From the NCBI GenBank assembly GCA_030446305.1, contig JASUSA010000005.1:1-64000 (forward strand): a stretch of DNA of 64,000 bases, given 5' to 3'. Positions 45,170-52,613 of the stretch are shown here, piece after piece. Both the position numbers and the translations under genes were made by a program. Source of the DNA: Clostridiales bacterium (lineage in GTDB: Bacteria > Bacillota > Clostridia > Peptostreptococcales > Acidaminobacteraceae). Numbering within the stretch: position 1 is the stretch's first letter; the number at the start of each line of letters is the position of its first letter. A model generated the notes under the pieces. That model was given only the letters and a program-made list of their open reading frames with translations, did not search any database and was not told where the DNA came from.

Positions 45170-45661
45170 CTAACTGATCAATAATTGAATAATGACATAA
45201 AATGTGTAAGTCATCGACACTAAAATGGTCGCGTACATTAAGTAGAAAATGGTAAAAATGAATTTACGGCCTTTTTCAAGCACTTCAACATGTTTTGGTA
45301 CCATTTTCTCAGCGACATCCGGTTGTTTTGAATCATGAATGACATTGCCAATCATTCTGAGAAGCAAATACGTTGCCGCCATTAGGCTCACTAAATAAAT
45401 CATACTGAGTTGGATGCCGGCAGATTTTTCAATAATGGAAACAATCGTCGTTATGGCAATTAACGGCGCAAACCAGTAATCCATCTTGAATGCACGATAA
45501 TCCTGTTGATACATCTCAGTGAGAAGCATCCTGACCACGAGCACTGCCAAGTGCATGTACTTGTACTCCTGCGGCCAATAAATCTGCTGCGTTAACGTAA
45601 AGATTAGCAACGCCTGATAGACCAAGTTCAAAATACGTGGTTTCATAATCGCTCCCATCAT
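45170..45661 (-). CDS. Uncharacterised small membrane protein, first gene of sigma-54 operon
   Basis: 163 aa with four hydrophobic stretches (about 9-27, 34-50, 62-108 as two helices, and 134-160) and a basic loop near DSKQPDVAEKMVPKHVEVLE. I recognise no domain. It is ten bases upstream of the GntP gene and is the first gene after the -24/-12 promoter, so it may assist or regulate the permease. AGGAGG lies 11 bases before ATG 45661, rather far; ATG 45658 is next to it. Confidence 0.75.
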   Translation of the reverse strand: MMGAIMKPRILNLVYQALLIFTLTQQIYWPQEYKYMHLAVLVVRMLLTEMYQQDYRAFKMDYWFAPLIAITTIVSIIEKSAGIQLSMIYLVSLMAATYLLLRMIGNVIHDSKQPDVAEKMVPKHVEVLEKGRKFIFTIFYLMYATILVSMTYTFYVIIQLLIS

Positions 45662-45718
45662 AAAAAGCCAAACCTCCTAAACATAATAATAATCATTCAC
45701 CTCCACTCTTATTTAATA

Positions 45719-45734
45719 TGCAATACACATGCCA
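45719..45734 (-). promoter_or_regulatory. Sigma-54 promoter of the GntP/CoA-transferase operon
   Basis: TGGCATGTGTATTGCA on the minus strand fits the consensus TGGCAYRNNNNTTGCW at every fixed position. The expected transcription start is near 45709, about 50 bases before the first gene. The divergent-side neighbour encodes a sigma-54 activator, which strongly supports the call. Confidence 0.88.
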
Positions 45735-45830
45735 ACTTTACGAACAATTATTTACCCAATTTTACAGTGAAATGACCATTTTTTACGTTTTTTTGGCAAA
45801 AAAATCCTTATGTACAACAAAAAAACAAAA

Positions 45831-45856
45831 AAAGTGTAAAAATAAATTTACACTTT
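45831..45856 (-). terminator. Palindrome: terminator of the activator gene and possible activator site
   Basis: AAAGTGTAAA-N6-TTTACACTTT is a perfect 10-bp inverted repeat. On the minus strand seven T residues follow, so it can terminate the activator gene that ends at 45965. Its core TGTAAA-N6-TTTACA recurs at 45918-45935 and lies about 100 bases upstream of the -24/-12 promoter, as an enhancer site would. Confidence 0.7.
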
Positions 45857-45917
45857 CTTTTCGCTTTTTTTCCACTATGTCAATCAAACATTACAGATAT
45901 GTCGAAGCATCACCCAC

Positions 45918-45935
45918 TGTAAATATAAGTTTACA
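45918..45935. promoter_or_regulatory. Candidate activator-binding palindrome
   Basis: TGTAAA-N6-TTTACA repeats the core of the palindrome at 45835-45852, 83 bases away (close to eight helical turns), upstream of the sigma-54 promoter. The rest of 45662-45964 shows only AT-rich sequence. Confidence 0.5.
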
Positions 45936-45964
45936 ATTTGCAAGTGTGCAATTTCTGGTCACTT

Positions 45965-47725
45965 CTATTTCAAGTCGAATTTCTCTAATTTTTTATGCAG
46001 CGCCATCCTTGAAATTCCAAGGTCTTCAGCGGTTCTGGTCTTATTGCCTTTGAAGTATAAAAGTCTTTCTAAAATAATTTTTTTCTCGACATTTTCCATC
46101 ACCACGCGTAGCGGATCGCCTACATAATCGTCTTCAGTCGCCTTAAGCTGCATCGGCAAATGGTACGGTTGAATGTATTCTTCACCTTCAATGATGTTGT
46201 AAGCGCGTTCAATCACGTTTCGGAGCTCTCTAATATTCCCTTTCCATTGATAAGATGTCAACAAAAGTTGCGCTTTTTCTGAAACACCTTTAATTTTGCC
46301 GTGATTTTGACGGTTCAGCGTTTCTAAAAAATGCTTCGATAAAAGAATGATATCCTCTTTGCGATCTCTCAGCGGCGGTATTGAGAGATTAATGACATTC
46401 AGTCTGTAATAAAGGTCTTCACGGAAGGTTTTTTCCTCAACCATTTCCCTGAGATTTTTATTGGTCGCCGCTATAACGCGCACATCAATCTGCTTCGGTC
46501 GGTTAGAACCCACGCGTTCCACTTCGCCTTCCTGAATGACGCGCAAGATTTTCGCCTGCATTTGCAGTGGCATGTCGCCGATCTCATCGAGGAAAATCGT
46601 TCCTTGGTCAGCCAATTCAAACTTCCCAATCTTTCCGTTTTTATCGGCACCGGTAAATGCACCTTTTTCATACCCAAATAATTCCGATTCTAACAAGTGC
46701 TCAGGAATTGCCGCACAGTTGACAGAAACAAACGGCATCTCAGAACGCTGACTTTCGTTGTGAATAGCATGTGCAAACAATTCCTTGCCAGTGCCGCTCT
46801 CACCTTGAATAAGCACATTCGAGCGCGTATGGGCAATTTTCCGCACATACTGCTTGAGCTTGTCCATCTGCAAATTGCCGGTGATGATGTGATCCAGCGT
46901 ATACTTGGCACGGTGCAGATTGCTAATTTCCGATTTTAAATTACGCAGTTCCTGTTCAATTTTATTGTATTTTTTATTGATATTGTGAAGTTCTGAAACA
47001 TTTCTGAAAATAACCTTACCAATGGCACCTGCGAGTTTACCATCCACATAATAGGGAATCCGAGTTGCCACCATATAATCGCCGCGAATCTCCTGAAAGT
47101 CATTGATTTCCGGAATTCCCGTTTTTGCTACAATATGCATCCGTGTATTTTCAATAATATCCGTGACGTGCTTGCCGATAACAGCATCATCTTCGCGGCC
47201 TAAAAATCGCTTGTATGCATCAGACAGCATGGTAATATAACCGTCCTTATTGACGACGACAATGCCATCGTAGGCCAGTTCCAAGACTGTTTTTAAAATG
47301 GCCATCTCACTGCGTTCAGCCTCAAATCTCAAATTAAGGTTCTCAAATTTTGTGATATCGTCAAAGATTGCAATGGCACCTACAAGTTTGCCGTCTAAAT
47401 AGAATGGGAGCCGCGACGTAATGCAGATATGATTGCGAACGATTATGCGAACATCCCGTTCGGCAGTTTCTGTTTTCACAATGCGCTCGAGCTCAGATTC
47501 GGCATAGACTTCAAGAATATACCGATCTGTTGCATATTCCTTTGTTAAATCCAAAAGTTCCAACGCTCTGACATTGATAAATTTAACAACACCCTTTAAA
47601 TCAATAATGATAATCGCATTGCGCATTTCATCAAAAATAGCACTGTTTTCGTGAAAATAATCAAATAGTGTCACCAAATCCCCCTCATCTGCAATCCTCA
47701 CACTTTTCAGTATGGTTTCTCGCAT
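45965..47725 (-). CDS. Sigma-54-dependent activator with two PAS domains
   Basis: 586-aa enhancer-binding protein. Two PAS domains (about 20-110 and 140-240) are followed by a linker coiled coil and the AAA+ domain (about 285-520): Walker A IQGESGTGKELFAHAIH, the sigma-54 contact GAFTGADKNGK, Walker B TIFLDEIGDM and the R-finger region LYYRLNVI. A Fis-type helix-turn-helix ends the protein (NKTRTAEDLGISRMALHKKL). No receiver domain, so a ligand is probably sensed by PAS. Its ATG overlaps the xth stop by one base. It most likely drives the operon that begins at 45661. Confidence 0.93.
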   Translation of the reverse strand: MRETILKSVRIADEGDLVTLFDYFHENSAIFDEMRNAIIIIDLKGVVKFINVRALELLDLTKEYATDRYILEVYAESELERIVKTETAERDVRIIVRNHICITSRLPFYLDGKLVGAIAIFDDITKFENLNLRFEAERSEMAILKTVLELAYDGIVVVNKDGYITMLSDAYKRFLGREDDAVIGKHVTDIIENTRMHIVAKTGIPEINDFQEIRGDYMVATRIPYYVDGKLAGAIGKVIFRNVSELHNINKKYNKIEQELRNLKSEISNLHRAKYTLDHIITGNLQMDKLKQYVRKIAHTRSNVLIQGESGTGKELFAHAIHNESQRSEMPFVSVNCAAIPEHLLESELFGYEKGAFTGADKNGKIGKFELADQGTIFLDEIGDMPLQMQAKILRVIQEGEVERVGSNRPKQIDVRVIAATNKNLREMVEEKTFREDLYYRLNVINLSIPPLRDRKEDIILLSKHFLETLNRQNHGKIKGVSEKAQLLLTSYQWKGNIRELRNVIERAYNIIEGEEYIQPYHLPMQLKATEDDYVGDPLRVVMENVEKKIILERLLYFKGNKTRTAEDLGISRMALHKKLEKFDLK

Positions 47726-48477
47726 TAAAAAACATCCAATAAGATCGGACAGTGGTCACTGCCCATAATTTCAGCATGAATTGCCGCTTCATTTAACTTG
47801 TCTTCAAGAGACGCCGACGTAATAAAGTAGTCGATACGCCATCCGGTATTGTTTTCTCTTGCTTTGCCCATATAAGACCACCATGTGTAAGCGCCCTCCA
47901 GATCAGGATAAAAATATCTGAAAGTATCAATAAAACCATTTTCCAGCATGATTGAAATCTTGTTGCGCTCTTCATCTGTGAAGCCCGCATTTCTTCGATT
48001 TGTCTTTGGATTTTTAAGGTCAATCTCTCGATGCGCAACGTTGAGATCGCCACAGACAATAACCGGTTTGGTTTCTTCGAGTTTTTTCAAATACGCCAAA
48101 AATGCATCTTCCCATGTCATGCGATAGTCAAGGCGAAGCAAATCGCGCTTGCTGTTCGGCGTGTAGACATTGACCAGATAGAATGATTCATAAGCGAGTG
48201 TCAGTACGCGTCCCTCGTGATCATGTTCTTCGATGCCAATCCCCTGCGTAACTGAAATCGGCGTATGTTTCGTAAAGATCGCCGTTCCTGAATATCCCTT
48301 CTTTTCGGCAGAATACCAGTATTGCTCGTAACCGACGAGTTCAAGTTCAAGCTGCCCTTCCTGCATCTTCGTTTCCTGAATGCAAAAAAAGTCCGCGTCA
48401 ACTGACTGAAAATAGTCTAAAAACCCTTTTTTAACACAAGCTCTGATGCCGTTGACATTCCATGAAATAAACTTCAT
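47725..48477 (-). CDS. xth: Exodeoxyribonuclease III / AP endonuclease
   Basis: 250-aa Mg-dependent AP endonuclease of the ExoIII/ExoA type, acting in base-excision repair. It shows MKFISWNVNGIRACVKKGF, the metal glutamate in FCIQETKMQ, VYTPNS, the catalytic GDLNVAHREIDL, AYTWWSYMGKARENNTGWRI and the closing GSDHCPI. Normal length. GGGAGG precedes the ATG. The sigma-54 activator gene starts on its stop codon, an odd pairing that may simply share a promoter. Confidence 0.95.
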   Translation of the reverse strand: MKFISWNVNGIRACVKKGFLDYFQSVDADFFCIQETKMQEGQLELELVGYEQYWYSAEKKGYSGTAIFTKHTPISVTQGIGIEEHDHEGRVLTLAYESFYLVNVYTPNSKRDLLRLDYRMTWEDAFLAYLKKLEETKPVIVCGDLNVAHREIDLKNPKTNRRNAGFTDEERNKISIMLENGFIDTFRYFYPDLEGAYTWWSYMGKARENNTGWRIDYFITSASLEDKLNEAAIHAEIMGSDHCPILLDVF

Positions 48478-48740
48478 CGCGCCTCCCTTGTATCAATTTA
48501 TTTACAGTTATCATTTATAACCTTTTTCTTTCGGTAAAAAAATCAATTATTAAAGTATACAGCGTTTATTCAGATGATAAAATACGCTTTAACTGCCAAC
48601 TAAGCGATACGTTTGTATCGTTTAGTTTACATCCATGCACCTGCTCATAACTATTTAAATTATAACACAATAATGAGAAAGTCGTGCTAAATTTACAAAA
48701 AATACGCTTAATGCACCTATCTGCAATACCTCTAGGGGCA
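48478..48740. other. Gene-free stretch between xth and the sodA terminator
   Basis: No convincing coding region. It holds an A/T-rich xth promoter region (minus-strand TATACT near 48556) and a perfect palindrome CGATAC-GTTT-GTATCG at 48605-48620 that could be an operator. A 65-codon minus-strand frame (48566-48763) has no ribosome-binding site and I do not accept it. Confidence 0.5.
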
Positions 48741-48793
48741 AAAAGAAAGCGACTCATACACATTCGCTATCATGGCGAACGGTTTACGTCGCT
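48741..48793 (-). terminator. Terminator of sodA
   Basis: AGCGAC...GTCGCT with an inner TTCGC/GCGAA hairpin is followed by TTCTTTTT on the minus strand, about 70 bases past the sodA stop. Confidence 0.8.
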
Positions 48794-48860
48794 CCCTTAA
48801 CAAGCCGATACTTCATACACTGCGGCTTAAAAACAATCTTTAAAAAAGCACTGATAAAAA

Positions 48861-49457
48861 TCAGAATTTTGAGGCTGCCTTATCCCAGTCGACGACTTCA
48901 AAGAAGGCATCCAGATATTCTGCTCTGCGATTTTGGTATTTTAAATAATAAGCATGCTCCCATACATCCACGCCGAGGATAATTGATTTTCCTTCTGAAA
49001 CAGGTGAATCCTGATTTGGTGTGCTAACAACTTTCAGTTTACCGTCATCTGCAATCAGCCAAGCCCATCCACTGCCAAACTGTTTCAACGCAGCTGCCTT
49101 AAAGGTTTCTTTAAAACGATCAAAACTCCCAAAGTCGCGGTTAATGGCATCCATCAATGCACCTTTTGGTGTGCCGCCGCCGGAAGGTGAGATCATTTCC
49201 CAAAACAGCTTGTGGTTATAATAGCCGCCGCCATTGTTGCGGACGGCACCGCGAATCGCTTCCGGCAATTGATCAAGTTCCTGAAGCAAGCTTTCAATTG
49301 TCTTGTCCTGTAGCGCAGGATAAGCTTCAAGTGCGGCATTTAAATTATTGGTATAGCCGGCATGATGCTTTGAATGGTGCACTTCCATTGTCTTTGCATC
49401 TATATGTGGTTCCAATGCGTCATACGCATAATTCAGTGTTGGTAATACAAATTTCAT
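48861..49457 (-). CDS. sodA: Superoxide dismutase, Fe/Mn type
   Basis: 198-aa dismutase that protects against superoxide; cytosolic. Metal ligands and signatures are in place: [19 protein letters not shown] (first His pair), [24 protein letters not shown] and the C-terminal [19 protein letters not shown] with the Asp and His ligands. Whether it uses iron, manganese or either cannot be settled by eye. AAGGAGG precedes the ATG. A Fur-like box overlaps its predicted -35 element. Confidence 0.96.
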   Translation of the reverse strand: MKFVLPTLNYAYDALEPHIDAKTMEVHHSKHHAGYTNNLNAALEAYPALQDKTIESLLQELDQLPEAIRGAVRNNGGGYYNHKLFWEMISPSGGGTPKGALMDAINRDFGSFDRFKETFKAAALKQFGSGWAWLIADDGKLKVVSTPNQDSPVSEGKSIILGVDVWEHAYYLKYQNRRAEYLDAFFEVVDWDKAASKF

Positions 49458-49547
49458 AAGTTGCCTCCTTAGGTCAATTAACTTAATTGTCTGTGATGAA
49501 AACTAACGTTATTGAAATGAGTCAGTCATCACTTTAGCTCGTCATGA

Positions 49548-49575
49548 AGTATATATCCCAAATTTTAATTGATAA
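49548..49575 (-). promoter_or_regulatory. Predicted promoter of sodA
   Basis: TTATCA (49570-49575), 16 bases, TATACT (49548-49553) on the minus strand. The -35 is weak by itself but coincides with the Fur-like box. Confidence 0.45.
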
Positions 49576-49584
49576 TCATTTTCA
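49570..49584. promoter_or_regulatory. Fur/PerR-like operator before sodA
   Basis: TGATAATCATTTTCA matches the Gram-positive Fur 7-1-7 core TGATAATNATTATCA at all but one position. It covers the sodA -35 and the last codon of the CDF gene. PerR, Zur and MntR sites are similar, so the metal cannot be named. Confidence 0.6.
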
Positions 49585-50538
49585 TTTGTCTTTTTTTGAA
49601 TTTTTTGCTTTTTCTTTTGCAAGGTAGTATAAATACTCCTCGTGAATATATGGTTCCAAGTGTATTGTTATGATGCTGTCCGGGCCAAATTTTGCAAAGA
49701 GCGCCTCCTCAATATGTGTCGCAATATCGTGTGCCTGCGTAATCTTCATATTTTCGTCCACCATGATATGAAACTCAATGGCAACGCGATTGCCAAGTTT
49801 TCTGGCTCTAATTTCATGATAAGTGATAACGGCAGGTGTATCTTCCAGAATTTTGCGAATTTGATCCATTTTCTCCTGTGGAAGTGCCGATTCCATTAAT
49901 TCGTTAAGCGCCGGCATAAAAATTTCAAATGCTACTTTCAGGATAAAAATTGAAACGATTACAGATGCAATGGGATCAAGTATGGTCCATTGATTGCCAA
50001 GGAGTATCGCCCCGCCAATGCCGATAGAAGTGCCAATTGACGAAAAGGCATCCGATCGATGATGCCATGCATTCGCTTTTACCGCATCACTGTTGATCTG
50101 TTCAGCAACCTTTGAAGTTCGCCTGTACAAATATTCCTTTACAACAATAGATACGCCTGCGGCAAGTAGTGCAATTGGCTCCGGCGGTGAAATAACGTCA
50201 CCATGGAAACTCCCATAAATATTGGCAATCCCCGATTTAAAAATATTGTACCCGACAATTGCCAACATGATGCTAATAATGATTGTCGCCAGTGTTTCAT
50301 ATTTTCCATGACCATATGTATGATCGTCATCTTCAGGTTTTTCCGTAATTTTAAAGCCGACGAGTACGACGATATCTGTTAAAAAATCAGAAAGAGAGTG
50401 TATGCCATCGGCCAGCATCGCTTGGCTGTGGCCAACATAACCTGCCGCCAATTTAAAAAATGTCAGCCCACCATTTGCCCAGAAACCCAAAAGTGTAATT
50501 TTTTTTGCCGCTTGACTTCTCAATAATTCTTTTTTCAT
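49582..50538 (-). CDS. Cation diffusion facilitator family metal exporter
   Basis: 318-aa CDF protein with six helices and a cytosolic C-terminal domain. Metal-site aspartates and histidines lie in ADGIHSLSDFLTDIVVLVGF (helix 2) and AWHHRSDAFSSIGTSIG (helix 5). The C-terminal domain carries HEIRARKLGNRVAIEFHIMV and AHDIATHIEEAL. The HxxxD plus HxxxD sets fit the Zn/Fe (FieF-like) or Mn-type subgroups. The tail ends in a lysine-rich stretch. The start has only GGGG upstream. It lies upstream of sodA on the same strand, with a Fur-like box at the junction. Confidence 0.92.
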   Translation of the reverse strand: MKKELLRSQAAKKITLLGFWANGGLTFFKLAAGYVGHSQAMLADGIHSLSDFLTDIVVLVGFKITEKPEDDDHTYGHGKYETLATIIISIMLAIVGYNIFKSGIANIYGSFHGDVISPPEPIALLAAGVSIVVKEYLYRRTSKVAEQINSDAVKANAWHHRSDAFSSIGTSIGIGGAILLGNQWTILDPIASVIVSIFILKVAFEIFMPALNELMESALPQEKMDQIRKILEDTPAVITYHEIRARKLGNRVAIEFHIMVDENMKITQAHDIATHIEEALFAKFGPDSIITIHLEPYIHEEYLYYLAKEKAKNSKKDK

Positions 50539-50631
50539 TCAAATGCCCCATTCTCAATTTATTGCCAAACAAATAAAACCCCTTATGGTCATATGTTTGG
50601 CATATATTGTCATATCATTTGCAAATGCTAT

Positions 50632-50668
50632 AAAAAAACCCCATGGCCATTAGGTCCATAGGTGTTTT
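50632..50668 (-). terminator. Terminator of the methyltransferase gene
   Basis: CCTATGG pairs with CCATGGG around a 9-base loop and is followed by GTTTTTTTAT on the minus strand. Confidence 0.7.
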
Positions 50669-50744
50669 CCATCGTTGTTGTCAGATCATACAATAAGTCA
50701 TTGTACATCACCTTCGTAAATTGTCATCATTAAAATGCCGTCGG

Positions 50745-51470
50745 TTATTTCGCAATCACCACGAGCGACATGGATTCAAGCGCTTTAAACGGCGATAAAT
50801 CAAATCCGCCATAAATGGCAATATCCTTGAAACCGGCAAGTTTTAGCATATCGACTAAATTTTCGCATTTCAGCGGCAGCAATGTCGTCAACTGATTGCT
50901 GTGGTAATCTCCAACTTCTAGAATACCATTAAACAAAATACGATGATTTTCAAAGTCATGTGTATAATGTCGTTTAAACGTGAGTCCTGCCCGTTTGTTC
51001 ACAATCGTCGGCAGTTTTAACACAAAGTGATAAATCACGCGATCGTAATTGACAATTTGAATTAGCAGTCTCCCGCCGGGATTCAATACCCGCTTCATGC
51101 CCTTAATACATTTTTGAACTTCTTCAAAGCTGCCAAGATGTACAATGGAATTGCCAATATTGATAATGGCATCGTAGCGTTCGTCAACACTTTCTGCAAC
51201 ATCTCTCATATTGAATTGTTTTACTTCCACTGGAAAATCAAGTAACTGATTTTTTGTACTCAGTTTTTGGATCATCGAATCATCCAAATCTGAAGCGGTC
51301 ACCTGATAGCCCTTCTCTGCAAGCGCAAGACTATAACTGCCCGTCCCGCAGGCTAAGTCGAGTATTTTTGCTGGCGGATCGCCTGCAACACTCGTCATAA
51401 CACAAAGCTGTTTGACGCCCAATGGAAAAATATCGTCGTAATAAGCTGCAATTGCTTCATAAAATTTCAT
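50745..51470 (-). CDS. SAM-dependent class I methyltransferase
   Basis: 241-aa cytosolic methyltransferase. The SAM motif I is KILDLACGTGSYSLALAEKG, followed by the acidic VTASDLDDSMI, FNMRDVAE, and motif-IV-like AIINIGNSIVHLG. Substrate unknown. It is not a clear UbiE/MenG by signature, but it lies beside a cluster with UbiD, UbiA and UbiX proteins, so a quinone-methylation role deserves testing. ATG 51470 has GGAG six bases upstream and begins where the fold begins. It follows the binding-protein gene on the same strand. Confidence 0.87.
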   Translation of the reverse strand: MKFYEAIAAYYDDIFPLGVKQLCVMTSVAGDPPAKILDLACGTGSYSLALAEKGYQVTASDLDDSMIQKLSTKNQLLDFPVEVKQFNMRDVAESVDERYDAIINIGNSIVHLGSFEEVQKCIKGMKRVLNPGGRLLIQIVNYDRVIYHFVLKLPTIVNKRAGLTFKRHYTHDFENHRILFNGILEVGDYHSNQLTTLLPLKCENLVDMLKLAGFKDIAIYGGFDLSPFKALESMSLVVIAK

Positions 51471-51526
51471 GTCTAACTCCCGCGTCACGCCTCATGCCAT
51501 GACTATTCCTTAACAAACATTATATG

Positions 51527-52489
51527 TTAAAAATCTGCATTCGGCAAATACTTCGTAAAGGAAATTGATTCAAAATCATACTTTTGTTCTGTGAGACCGC
51601 GTTCATACATCCAGTCAGACGTAATTTCAAACGTCACTGAATCAGGTGCGGCAATTGCCTTGTAAGTTGGCAATACAGATGTATTTCTCAGCACCTCACT
51701 AAAACCGAGGACTTCAACCAACCGGTCATAAATTGCATCGGATCCATTGTCATTCAACCATGCTGCTGCATCGTTATAGGCTTTGAAGATTGCTTTTGAA
51801 ACAGCCTCGTCTGATGCCAGCGCATCGCTAAAAACCAAAATGCCCGGTGACAAGCCGTAAGTTGACATCGTGCCAATCACTTCACCGCCATCAATCATTG
51901 CCGTACTAGCCAGCGGCTCAGGCAGCGTTGCAGCTTTTAATTTACCCGATTTGAGCATTTCAAGTCTTACTGGCATCTGAGGAATTGCAATAGGCTGTAT
52001 CCTTTGACTAATCCCCTGCTGTTTCGCAATATAATCTGTTGCAAAATCGATAACGGTATTTGAAGAAACACCCACACTGGCAGACGCCAATTGATTAAAA
52101 GATGCTATCGTTAAATCAGGTGATGTGATCATCAAATAATCACCATCAGTCTGCGCCACCATTTTAACCGGCAAATCTGCATCGTTATAAAAAATAATCG
52201 ACAGCATATCTGCCATCGTTGCATCCAAATTACCCGTTTGAAGCGCGGCATCTCGATCAAGCGCGCTCTTAAAGACGACGATTTCAACGTCTACGCCGGC
52301 TTCTTCATAAAACCCTTTTTCCGAAGCAATAAAAAAAGGAACCGCGCCGACATCGGACATGACACCAATTTTAAGTTTTTCATGCTGCCCTGCATCCTGG
52401 TTTCCCTGTTCATTCGTATCACTGCCTGCACAACCTGCAAACAGAACCAGCGCCACTAGGCCAATCAGTATATATTTAAATGTCTTCAT
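51527..52489 (-). CDS. ABC transporter substrate-binding lipoprotein (NMT1/SsuA type)
   Basis: 320-aa extracytoplasmic receptor. The signal peptide ends in lipobox VLFAGC. The mature part has the NMT1/THI5-SsuA pattern: KIGVMSDVGAVPFFIASEKG, GVDVEIVVFKSALDRDAALQ, LDATMADML and MPVRLEMLKSGKLKAATLPE. This fold binds small aromatic, sulfonate or pyrimidine-type ligands. It is divergent from the UbiD-UbiA-UbiX-ATPase-permease operon and should complete that transporter. GGAGG lies before the ATG. Confidence 0.88.
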   Translation of the reverse strand: MKTFKYILIGLVALVLFAGCAGSDTNEQGNQDAGQHEKLKIGVMSDVGAVPFFIASEKGFYEEAGVDVEIVVFKSALDRDAALQTGNLDATMADMLSIIFYNDADLPVKMVAQTDGDYLMITSPDLTIASFNQLASASVGVSSNTVIDFATDYIAKQQGISQRIQPIAIPQMPVRLEMLKSGKLKAATLPEPLASTAMIDGGEVIGTMSTYGLSPGILVFSDALASDEAVSKAIFKAYNDAAAWLNDNGSDAIYDRLVEVLGFSEVLRNTSVLPTYKAIAAPDSVTFEITSDWMYERGLTEQKYDFESISFTKYLPNADF

Positions 52490-52563
52490 ATTGCCTCCAA
52501 AAAAGTATTCGCAGTCACCATTTTATCACAGATAACTTGCTCGGTCTACGCCAATTGCCATCG

Positions 52564-52592
52564 TTGACATCAACTTTCAAAATTATTACAAT
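52564..52592 (+). promoter_or_regulatory. Promoter of the UbiD-UbiA-UbiX-ABC operon
   Basis: TTGACA, exactly 17 bases, TACAAT on the plus strand. The expected start near 52599 leaves a very short leader that contains the GGAGG of the first gene. Confidence 0.8.
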
Positions 52593-52613
52593 GAATATAA
52601 ATTGGAGGAAATA

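Noticed and set aside
45690-45705. Second Fur-like box (TAATAATAATCATTCAC)
   Set aside because: Four mismatches to the 7-1-7 core in an AT-rich leader; not convincing.
48566-48763. 65-codon minus-strand frame between sodA and xth
   Set aside because: No ribosome-binding site, and its start lies in the sodA terminator.
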